Assembly: GCA_030760725.1 (NCBI GenBank)
Contig: JASWHV010000001.1
Location: 74,607,683 to 74,671,682 of the forward strand
Direction: 5' to 3'
From: Neostapfia colusana
Lineage: Eukaryota > Streptophyta > Magnoliopsida > Poales > Poaceae
DNA length: 64,000 nucleotides
Shown: in pieces, positions 24,597-33,438 of the stretch
How positions within the stretch are numbered: the first letter of the stretch is position 1
Layout of the letters: every line of letters begins with the position of its first letter
The notes under the pieces: generated by a model
Seen by the model: the letters and a program-made list of their open reading frames with translations, nothing else
What the model was told of the DNA's origin: nothing
Databases searched by the model: none
Position numbers and translations under genes: made by a program

Positions 24597-24642
24597 CCTC
24601 AGCGTGATCCATGGTAGTCGAGACTGTCGGGTCCTCGCAGCA

Positions 24643-24654
24643 TGGTATCAGAGC
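24643..24654 (+). other. Primer binding site of element B (initiator Met tRNA type)
   Basis: TGGTATCAGAGC, the standard plant sequence complementary to the 3' end of initiator Met tRNA, three bases after the LTR. Confidence 0.92.
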
Positions 24655-26133
24655 TCCGTTGAGGTTTAACGCACTTAAAAAGGTTAATTTTCCAAAAAAA
24701 CTCGGTGAGGGACGAGTTAGTAGCCCATATAAGCATGTTATTTGTTTATAGCAAATGGCAATATTATCCTAATTGTTTATGTCAGAAAATCATGCATCTC
24801 GGGACATCATATGTTGTGGGGGTGCATGTAAGCGCTGTCCACCAGTGCGCACAAGCTTAAAGATGGAGTCTCACGGGTGGCAGGTAACCCGGCCAGCTTT
24901 AGTATCCTCTACGACTCTTCATGTCGTTTGGGGTATTCGAGCAACGCCCTTACCTGGCGTGCTATGGGCAAGTGTGGGAGACCCCGTCACGTGGTTAGTA
25001 ACGTGAACACATAGCTCAAGGCATGATTGGCTTGAGAACAACCGTGCGAGTGATGACGGATGGTTGTAGGGACTGTATTGGGACCGGATTCGGTGTGCAG
25101 CCAAACCTGACGATCGTGTGGTTTATTTGCAGGTAGTCTAACCACGAATCAGTAGACGAGTAGCACATGTGTGTGAGAGATGTTTAGTGCCACTGAATTA
25201 ACGAAGCCGACTAAGTCCGGTATAGTTTTCTTTGTGAGGAACGTAGTACTGGCATGAACTGGGTGACGCTTCGACGTCACAGTCCACTAAATGATCAACA
25301 CCATTGTAAAACTTTAAGGTTTTGATCCAGAGCACTAAAACTTTGATTTAAATCCTTCCCTTAATCAGGATGTTCAAAGTAAGCAAGTTTTTAACTTATA
25401 AGCTATTAAGAACAGAGTCCTCTGTTTTCAGCTGAAATAATGCTGAAGTTATACAGAGGCTAGAGGTCGAGTTCTTTCAATGTTGGGGCCGTATGATACA
25501 TTTATGGAAAGCTTTGGAAGATCTTTACAACTTTTCTATTGATGTCCAGAGGTGTTTCATCTCTTAACTAGTCGAAAAATGCAGTAGAGTTGAAACTGTC
25601 CAGAAAACAGGGCAGAGCAAATACTCTCTGTAAATTGAGCATAACTTCCTGCATAAAAATCCAAAAATAGAAAATGAAGTAGTTCTGAAAATTTAACGAG
25701 ACAGGCTACAACTTTTTAACATAAAGTTTTGTCAAATTCGAGGTAGAATTAATTGGAATTCTTGGAGCAAATCAGTACCTCAAGCAGAGAGGTGCTGTCC
25801 AATTTTCTCCAGAAATTCTGTCGACTTTGACATCTCATCACTTTTGAACCAGGATTGATCGGAGGGCAAACAATTACATTCTGGAAAGCTATTGAAGTTA
25901 AATTAACTTTGATGTTGAGCTCCAGAACTGGTTTTGCTTTTAGCATGGTCTAAATCAGATTAAAAGGGAAACTAGTCAGGGCTGTCAGTTTGGACAGCAG
26001 ACCAGCAATAAAATTTGTTCTAAGTTTGATTTGTGTTTCCAAGTTTTATGAGTTCAATGACATGTTTTATGTTATAACTCAATTATTTACTGTTTAAATG
26101 AATATTTTACCTTTTTCAAATATGTTTCTACAG
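24655..26133 (+). other. Element B 5' leader, non-coding part
   Basis: Similar to the D leader. The block CTGTCCACCAGTGCGCACAAG is shared with D (37886), as is GGCAGGTAACCCG (24880 and 37930), which contains a good splice-donor-like CAG/GTAAC. A GAGCATAACTT motif lies near 25638. It ends in a pyrimidine-rich TTTCTACAG directly before the ATG of the additional ORF, which looks like a splice acceptor. Confidence 0.65.
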
Positions 26134-27107
26134 ATGACAGAGGATAAACAACTGAGAACGGGTGGGTGGTATCCCACTGTTCTCAATGCAGCGGTTATCC
26201 GGAACTATTGAAGCTAATGCTTCAATATTTCTGGTATGTGGAGACGCCACGTTACCTCTCCAAGGAAGAAGGCGAGGAGGGGAACAAGACATGGACTGTC
26301 CATGTTGATATTCCAGCAGGACCTACGCCACCGGGTTGGGTACCGTTCACCGTAAAGGGAGACAACTGGAAGAGATGTGGCAGGTGGCAGCCCGCGACAC
26401 CATGTCGTGTTTCTGCCAGCTACACGTGAGAGCTATGGAGGGCACTCCATACGCACTTGTCCTGGTGGAGGGGCGAGCTAATCACGTGTGGAGGGAGAGG
26501 TACTTGGAGGCAACGGATCCGAGTTGCCCAAGGTACAACCCCGCGGAGGCGAATCATAGCCTCCAGTTGATGGCAGGGAAGAACGTAATAGACAGACAAG
26601 CTGTCCATATGGCTCAACTTGCCGTGAAGCTCAAGGAGAGCACCAGCCGCCGAGACCATTTTGAGAGTGCTCACAGTGCACTCCATAATGTGCTCCTTCC
26701 GATGATCAAGCGATTGAATGAACAACACAATCAGTTGCATAGTCTGAAGAAGGCGAAGAAGAAGAGTTGTGTCGACATCACGGCTTTTGCAGCAGCAGAT
26801 ACAGGCCTTGACCCAGCAGAACAAGGTCCTTACTCAAGAGCGTGATGACGCTATTGAGGATGGGAAAAACTGGAAATAGTACAACCAGGCCATGGACGAG
26901 GTGCATGCTTTGCAAGACCTCATGCCTCAGGTAGTGGGTCTACTGATGGTAGGTGCAGTACCCGTGGTTTTGGGTATCCCAGCAATTCCGGAACCTGAAC
27001 CCAAAGAGGAGGTCATGGACCCTGAGCCACCAGCAGAGATAGCAGAGGAGACGACCCACAGGAGGTCGAGTTCTACTCCGAGTAGTGAGTTTTCTGTTGC
27101 CAAGTAG
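26134..27107 (+). pseudogene. Additional leader ORF (ORF0) of element B, broken; function unknown
   Basis: An ORF between leader and gag that is not gag and is absent from D. It starts at ATG 26134, directly after a splice-acceptor-like TTTCTACAG, and ends at TAG 27105-27107. I infer one original protein of about 320 residues, now split by frame changes near 26205, 26370 and 26800 and by a TAG at 26877-26879. The N-terminal half is Trp/Pro-rich (GPTPPGWVPFTVKGDNWKR at about 26310-26370). The middle and C-terminal part looks like a coiled coil, with heptad-like runs at about 26640-26770 and the stretch QQIQALTQQNKVLTQERDD near 26795-26850. The tail is acidic and Pro-rich. It vaguely recalls hypothetical proteins found in grass retrotransposon leaders, but I cannot verify a family. 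A coat-associated or RNA-binding role is only a guess. Confidence 0.6.
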
Positions 27108-27359
27108 GGCAGCGAGGGTGGTGTGTAGAAACTTTTGTAACAGGTGACATGTCGTGTAGACAGTAGTATGTGTATAGGTAGTGACGACATGAGCACGACT
27201 TTTCGGGGATCCGAGAATAATGTATCTTGTATGAAGTTTATGCTTTATCAATATATGTGAATGTTGTGCAAGTTTATTCATGTGTCACTGCAAAATCTAC
27301 TGTCTTCTATGGAATTTTAAGAATGACATGTGCTGATTATTTCTGTTTTGAATTTCAGA
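27108..27359 (+). other. Spacer between additional ORF and gag, possible intron end
   Basis: AT-rich spacer ending TTCTGTTTTGAATTTCAG one base before the gag ATG, which resembles a plant 3' splice site. AACAGGTGACA near 27140 could be a donor. It could let gag be made from a spliced RNA. This is an inference from sequence only. Confidence 0.4.
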
Positions 27360-28535
27360 ATGACTCGTACACGTGCCAACCCTGAAGTTGGTGGTTCAAG
27401 TCAGGGGGGAGAGGCTTCCCAACAGCCTACCGAGACTTCCTCGGGACAGCAACAGCAGCAGCAACAGCAACCACAGCCACCACCACCACCAACGGTAACG
27501 TTGGTTGATATTGCTGCGGTCATGGCGGGCTCGCACCAGCAGCACACCGAACTGCTACAAAATCTGATTGCTAATACGTCTCGACCAGAGAGGCGTCATG
27601 ACCGAGAGGAACGTCAACAAAGTTCCTACTCGGATTTCTGGCTACTCATCCCCCGGAATTCTCAAGGGCGGATGAACCCCTCGATGTAGACAACTGGCTC
27701 CGCACGATAGAAATGAAGTTCGCGCTTTTCCAAGTCAGTGAGCAGCGGAAGACTCAGTTCGTGGCCCAGCAACTTCAGGGGTCCGCGAGTGCATGGTGGG
27801 CAAAATTTTGCGCCTCGCAACCCAACGAGCGAGTGCTGACCTGGGTGGAGTTCCGGATGGCCTTTAGGGCCTATCACATACCGCCAGGTCTGATGAAAAG
27901 GAAGACGCAAGAATTTCTCCATCTGCAGCAAGGCAGCAGGAACGCGCTGGAGTACTCCAGGGCGTTCAATGATCTCACGCTCTACGCTTCCTATCACGCC
28001 GATACTTAAGAGAAGTGGCGAGATCACTTTTACCAGGGGCTGAATCCGCTCCTGAAGGACAATCTGGCGATGTTCAATCGCGGCAGCCTCAACGACATAA
28101 TTGATGCTGCGATTGTACAAGAGGACTCCAGCAAGGAGTTAGCGGCGGCGGAGAAGAAGCGAAGCACGCCGCAAAGCAGCGGAGAGAGAGGTGGTCCTCC
28201 CCGGAAATACTGGATGGTGTATCACTCACCATCGGGTCAACGCTAGCAGCCACCGCAGCGACCGATGCAATTTCGTAAACGGCCGCATTCACCACCGGCT
28301 TTCTGACCGGCCTTACCAGCACCACCTCTGCAGCAACAACAGCAGCAGCGGGCGATGCCGTGTGCGTTTGCACCTCAGCAGCACATGCCGGGCTTTTGTC
28401 CTCCAAGTACGGGCCAGCCATCGACCGCATGCTTCAAATGTGGTCGCCAATGGCACTTCGCCAACAACTGCCCCGAGAGGCAAGGCAGCGAAGTGGCACC
28501 ACCGTTTCCGGGGAGGAATCAGCCCTGAAACCCTA
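27360..28535 (+). pseudogene. Element B gag (broken)
   Basis: The start at ATG 27360 (MTRTRANPEVGG) parallels the D start MVRTRSRSRAG. A Gln/Pro-rich stretch (27430-27490) is followed by the gag core, with VDNWLRTIEMKFALFQ near 27690-27735 and FRMAFRAYHIPPGLMKRK near 27850-27900. The CCHC zinc knuckle CFKCGRQWHFANNC lies at about 28431-28472. A one-base deletion near 27640 changes frame. In-frame stops lie at 28007, 28244, 28304 and 28526. The gag-pol reading then continues into protease in the same frame, as expected for a single fused polyprotein. Confidence 0.85.
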
Positions 28536-28655
28536 TTAATGTGTGGCGGGCAAACCCTAAGCCCGGCACTGTCCACCAACTCGCCATAGAGGATGTGCCG
28601 GAGGGAGAACCCATTCTTGTGGGTATGTTCCAACTCCACAAGCATTCCGCCATAG

Positions 28656-28672
28656 TGTTATTTGATTCAGGC

Positions 28673-28704
<32 letters not shown>

Positions 28705-28789
28705 CGACCAAGCCTTTATCCCAAGCATGTTGGAGTCGGCATAATTTCAATAGCATAGCTTTTATCCCAAGCATGTTATTTGATTCAGG
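28656..28789 (+). repeat. Local rearrangement of the protease active site with repeated segments
   Basis: The 16-nt TGTTATTTGATTCAGG, encoding the LFDSG active site, occurs at 28656 and again at 28774. Between them lie 11 CAA units and two copies of a 21-nt block, AGC(C/T)TTTATCCCAAGCATGTT (28711 and 28757). The middle part resembles the true downstream coding segment. The 118-bp extra segment is not a multiple of three and moves protease out of frame. Confidence 0.75.
28672..28705 (+). repeat. CAA trinucleotide microsatellite, 11 units
   Basis: Perfect (CAA)11 inserted immediately after the GATTCAGG of the protease active site. In the local frame it would encode an Asn run. Confidence 0.9.
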
Positions 28790-31700
28790 AACCATGCATA
28801 ATTTCATCAGCCAAGCTTTTATGTCTAAATACAGCTTGCAAATACTACCCACCAAAAGTCCTTATTTGATTTGTTCACCGAGTGGGAACATTTCAGCAAG
28901 CATGATGGTTTCGAAAGTGCCATTATGCTTTGTGGCTAGAGTATACCCTACGTCTATCATAGCTTTAGAGGGACAAAAGGTCGATGTCATCTTATGGATG
29001 TCGTGGTTAAACCGCCACGGCGCTGTTTTAGACACCGTCCTACGAGTCGTGCATCTACACCCAGAAATGCACGAGTCTCATTCATTGTTTCTAGACAGTC
29101 CAGAAATAAAGCTTCCAAGTGTATACCAATCCACCATCATCAGATTGGAAGACATTCCAGTAGTCCGTGAGTTCCCAGATGTATTCCCGGATGATTTACC
29201 GGGGATGCCACCCGACCGAGAGGTGGAGTTCAAGATTGAACTTGCACCGGGAACTATGCCTATATCCCGAAGGCCATACAAGATGGTGCCAAAGGAATTG
29301 GCAGAATTAAAAACGCAGTTGACGGACCTGCTGGAGAAAGGGTTTATTAGGCCGAGCTCCTTGGCATGGGGCTGTTCGGCATTGTTTGTGAAGAAAAAAG
29401 GATGAAACGATGCGGCTTTGCGTGGAATATTGTCCGCTAAACGCCGTTACAATCAACAACAAGTACCCGTTGCCATGGATCGACATGTTGTTTGATCAAT
29501 TCGTCGAAGCAAAGATCTTCTCCAAAATGGACTTAATATTAGGGTACCATCAGATTAAGATGCGGGCTGAGGATATCCCGAAGACGGCTATTTCGATGAG
29601 GTACAGGCTTTATGAGCATTTGGTCATGTCCTTCAGCCTCACCAAAGGTCCAGCTCGTTTAATGTACTTGATGAACTCGGTATTCATGCCGGAGCTGGAC
29701 AAGTTTGTCGTGGTCTTCATCGACGACATATTGTATATTCTAAGTCGGAGGAAGAACACGCGAAGCACCTGCGTATAGTCTTACAAAGGCTGCAGGATCA
29801 CAAGCTATACGCAAAATTCAGCAAATGCGAATTGTGGATATCGCAAGTACCTTTCCTCAGGCATATTATCTCAGCGGAGGGCATCGCTGTAGACCCGAGC
29901 AAGATCAAACAAGTGCTGAATTGGAAGTCCCCGAGGTCTGTCCAAGAGGTACGGAGTTTCCTCGGACTCGCGGGATATTATCGGATGTTCATTCTGAACT
30001 TCTCGAAGATTGCCAAGCCTATGACTGAGCTGCTGAAGAAGGCTACCAAATATATTTGGAGTCCAGCATGTGAAGCAGTGTTCAAGGAGCTTCATCCAGT
30101 TGTAAATCTTGGTAGATCTCGGTATTAGTAAAGCACTTAACATCAGCACCGGTTTTGGCGCGGCCAGAGACAACAAAACTGTTCGATGTGTACTGCGATG
30201 CATCCGGCATTGGGCTCGGATGTGTGCTGATGCAAGACCGAAGGGTGATCGCGTATGGATCACGGCAGCTCAGGAATCATGAGCAAAACTATCCAACTCA
30301 TGACTTAGAGCTTGCTGCTGTGGTACTCGCACTAAAAATATGGAGGCACTACCTACTCGGTAACCTCGTACATTTATATACCGACCACAAGACCCTCAAG
30401 TACATATTCACTCAGAAGGAGTTGAACATGAGGCAACTAAGATGGTTGGAGTTGATAAAGGATTACAAAATAGAGATCCATTATCACCCCGGCAAGGCAA
30501 ACATGGTGGCGGATGCGCTGAGTCGCAAGTCACACGTTCATAATCTGATCATCACTCTATTGGAAGAGAGCGAGCCATCATTACATGTGGTTCCCCATGG
30601 AGCTCTCTACAACCTAGCTCTTATTCCCCACCATCCGTGAAGAGATAGCGGCGTCTCAGAAACATGACAAGGGCATGTCGCACTTGCGTAGATGTGTAGA
30701 CAGTGGGGAGTTGAAGTGTTTCTGGAAAGACGGAGACGGTGTTCTGTGGTTCAAGGACAGAACCGTCGTACCCCGTAACCCAGAATTGAGAAAGAAAATT
30801 TTTGACGAGGCTCACTTGTCAAAGTTTTCTATTCACCCCGGCAGCAACAAGATGTATCAAGAATTCAGAAGCAAGTTTTGGTGGACACGGATGAAGCGGG
30901 AGATTGCTAAATACGTGTCCGAATGTGATACATGCTGAAGGGTGAAAGCTGACCACATGAGGAAACCGGGATTGTTACAACCACTTGGCATTCCTGCCTA
31001 GAAGTGGGAGGATGTGAGCATGGATTTCATCGTCGGTTTACCCACCACATTTCAGAAACATGATTTAGTGTGGGTGATCGTCGACCGGCTTACAAAAGTT
31101 GCTCATTTTATCCCGGTTAACACTAACTACAACACCAAGAAGTATGTTGAATTGTACATCTCACGGGTTATGTGGTTATACGGCGTACTATCATCTCGGA
31201 TCAGGGCACTTTATTTGTGTCTCATTTTTGGGAGCAGTTACATGCTGCTTTGGGGACGAAGCTGATCTGTAGTTAAGCGTACCACCCGCAGACGGATGGG
31301 CAAACCGAGAGGGTGAATCAAATATTAGAAGACATGTTACGAGCTTGTGCTATCAACCACGGTAAGAATTGGGATGATCACTTACTGTTAGACGAGTTCT
31401 CGTACAATAATGGGTACCAAGCCAGCATCAAAATGGCGCCTTACAAGGCGCTATACGGGAGAAAATGCCGCGCACCACTGAATTGATGTCATTCTGGTGA
31501 AAGGGTCACCTTCGGGATTGATCTTGTCAATAATGAAGAAGAAAAGGTCCAGCTGATTCAAGCGAACTTAAAAGCCGCCCAATCCCGTCAAAGAAAATAT
31601 GTGGACCGGAGAAGACGTCCTCTCCAATTCGGAGTCGGGAATCACGTGTATCTACGTGTGTCTCCAATGAAGGGCGTGAACAGATTCGGGGTGAGAGGAA

Positions 31701-32099
31701 AGTTGGCACCCCGATTCATCGGTCCATTCCATATTCTGGAAAGATATGCATCAGTTGCATACCGGCTGGAATTACCAGCGACACTGTCCGGTGTGCACGA
31801 CGTCTTCCACATTTCTCAGCTGAGGAAGTGCCTCAAGCTTTCAACCGCTGTTCAGCTGGGAGATATTGACGAACTGAAACCGGACCTCACTTATCGGGAG
31901 GAACCGGTTTAGATTATTGATGAGAAGGCCCGAACCACACGCAACTGTACGTTATGGTTCTATTTAGTCCTATAGAGTAATCACTCCGTGGATGAAGCGA
32001 CATGGGAGAGCGAAGTCTTTCTTCACGCCAACTACTCTGACTTTTTAACGTCGACATCCGGTAATTTTTCCACCGTCCTCTCTCTCATTTTTTCCTTAT

Positions 32100-32116
32100 A
32101 ATCTCGGGACAAGATT
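32100..32116 (+). other. Stem-loop preceding the polypurine tract (element B)
   Basis: AATCTCG-GGA-CAAGATT. The stem has one mismatch relative to D and B'. Confidence 0.5.
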
Positions 32117-32117
32117 C

Positions 32118-32134
32118 TTTTAAGGGGGGAGGAA
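32118..32134 (+). other. Polypurine tract of element B
   Basis: TTTTAAGGGGGGAGGAA directly before TGTAAGGGCC of the 3' LTR. Identical to the tract of D. Confidence 0.88.
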
Positions 32135-32443
32135 TGTAAGGGCCCAGGTTTTTCATTTGCTAAAAAAGTTCACCACACCACACTCACCTCATTTGAGGAA
32201 ATCATATGAACACATTTGAAGAGCAAGTAACCACCATCAACAGATTCATTAGGAGATAAACTCACAATATACAAAAGTGGTATTTCCCACATGCATCATA
32301 TAGGGGCTAGCATATGTTTAACTCCTAAACTTTGTTAGGAATGCTCATGCCAAATTTCACCCAAATCCAAAACCTTTTGAGGTAATTTTGGGTACAATTA
32401 GTAAAAGGCTAGTTTGAACTTAAATTCAAATTCAAACTCCTTT
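32135..32443 (+). repeat. 3' LTR of element B, first 309 bp
   Basis: Matches 20732-21045 closely (a few substitutions and short gaps). It stops after AAACTCC plus a T-run, where the inverted element C' begins with TGTGGCGG. Confidence 0.9.
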
Positions 32444-33438
32444 TGTGGCGGATCGGAATCCGCTCATCCAGGATCACAGAGGGTGGTGCCGCACGATGCG
32501 ACACCTGACAGCACACATCATAAGAACGATATTGTATTACATAGAAAACCAACTGAATATGTACAAACTAGTACAAGACTTCAGTTACAAAATAGTATTT
32601 GGATTACAAACCCGGAAGCTAAGTTTATACAACTCACGCCACCTATCTAGCAAAAGTTGGTTGCCCAGCCCTAGGGCAACCCACACTCGCTGCACTACTC
32701 AGCTTAGCGCGGCGTGTACGGCTCCCACTCAGCCGTGGTCCCCGACGGAGGGTAGCCCTCGCCTGTGGACTCGTAACCCGAGTCCGTGGGATACTCCTCA
32801 CCTGAAAAACACTTAAGCAGCAACCATGAGCACGATGGCTCAACAAGACTTAACCGACTCACCTAGGCATGAAACTCTACATGCAGTTTGCACGAACATG
32901 GGACGGTAAATTTCAGCAAACGGACATGCCTACAAGTTCATCTTTTTGCTACAAGTTAACAGTTCATGAATATAAAATTTAGTGAGCAATATTTGGTGGC
33001 ACACATGTAGCAATACAATTATACATATCAGCAGAATTGAATCATAACATTCCATAGTTTATCTACGTTTCGACACAGTGAACAAGCAGTACTCGTCACC
33101 ACGAGGGACGGCGAATCGACTCGATATACACCTGCAGGGATACCCGAAGAGCACGTCACGTACGCCCACACGCGGAGCTGCACACAGCACGCTTACCCCG
33201 TGTCATACGGGACAACCTTTCACCCAACAGCCCAAACGTCGAACCGGTCGCACCGAAATGAGCAGGGGGTTCGCTACACTGAGCATCTTTCTATGCCTGT
33301 TAGCAGATTTCCACCTTGCTTCCCTCAACCTACACCTATAAATCGGTGTGCTATGCCTCGACGCCTGGAGGTTTAGGTTACATCGGTTTGTCGGGGCCCA
33401 TATATCCGATATGCCTTCGGTACGTTCAATACCCACAC
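32444..33438 (-). mobile_element. Element C' (inverted), left fragment: LTR 3' end
   Basis: Reverse complement of the last 1 kb of the C LTR: 32444-33431 corresponds to about 4617-5610. It is cut by element D at 33438/33439 and resumes at 55120. Landmarks are the terminal TGTGGCGGATC (rc of GATCCGCCACA), the end hairpin at 32485 and the block with AACCGATGTAACC near 33370. About 16 bases present in C are missing or replaced just left of D. Confidence 0.88.
32485..32505 (-). other. LTR 3'-end stem-loop, element C'
   Basis: Transcript strand GGTGTCG-CATCGTG-CGGCACC, identical to element C, with one U.G pair. Confidence 0.58.

Larger units (their letters stand above)
20732..24639 (+). repeat. 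5' LTR of element B (3908 bp)
   Basis: Starts TATAAGGGCCCAAG (the 3' LTR copy at 32135 has the expected TGT) and ends CTCGCA, three bases before the primer site. The first 310 bp match 32135-32443 closely. The GC-rich island is at about 21350-22440. CATAACTT-type motifs lie near 22490 and 22805. Stem-loops are at 23416 and 24576. AATAAA near 24533 is a plausible polyadenylation signal, and a short TG repeat lies at 24408-24421. No host gene is visible. Confidence 0.9.
28536..32063 (+). pseudogene. Element B pol: protease, RT, RNase H, integrase, chromodomain (broken)
   Basis: The order is: protease (LFDSG at 28785 after a rearranged duplicate), linker FPDVFPDDLPGMPP (about 29170-29212), RT with FVVVFIDDIL (about 29704-29735), RNase H (FDVYCDASGIGLGC, about 30185; DALSRK, 30520), integrase zinc motif (about 30810-30940), integrase core (31020-31350), GPF module (about 31705) and chromodomain (about 31905-32045). 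One-base frame changes occur near 29400, 29733 and 30625 and in the integrase core near 31190. About 36 extra bases lie near 30094-30129. Stops include TGA at 30936, TAG in the integrase near 31000 and TAG at 31910. The frame is also changed before the natural end, compared with B'. It is non-functional. Confidence 0.87.
20732..32443 (+). mobile_element. Ty3/gypsy chromovirus element B (5' LTR to start of 3' LTR; broken)
   Basis: Tekay/Del-like element: 5' LTR (20732-24639), primer site (24643-24654), leader with an additional ORF (26134-27107), gag (27360-28535), pol (28536-32063), polypurine tract (32118-32134), then only 309 bp of 3' LTR before inverted element C' interrupts it at 32444. 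The rest of the 3' LTR should lie right of the window. It is inserted in the G2 LTR. The 5 bp before it are TCAAC, so its partner should be found after the 3' LTR. Gag-pol carries many frame changes and stops. Confidence 0.88.

Noticed and set aside
26166..26429. ORF starting at 26166 as an independent gene
   Set aside because: The start is GTG, not ATG, and the reading is the middle part of the broken additional ORF whose ATG is at 26134.
28672..28705. Run of N in the translated protein, as if an assembly gap
   Set aside because: It is an Asn run encoded by real (CAA)11, not unknown bases.
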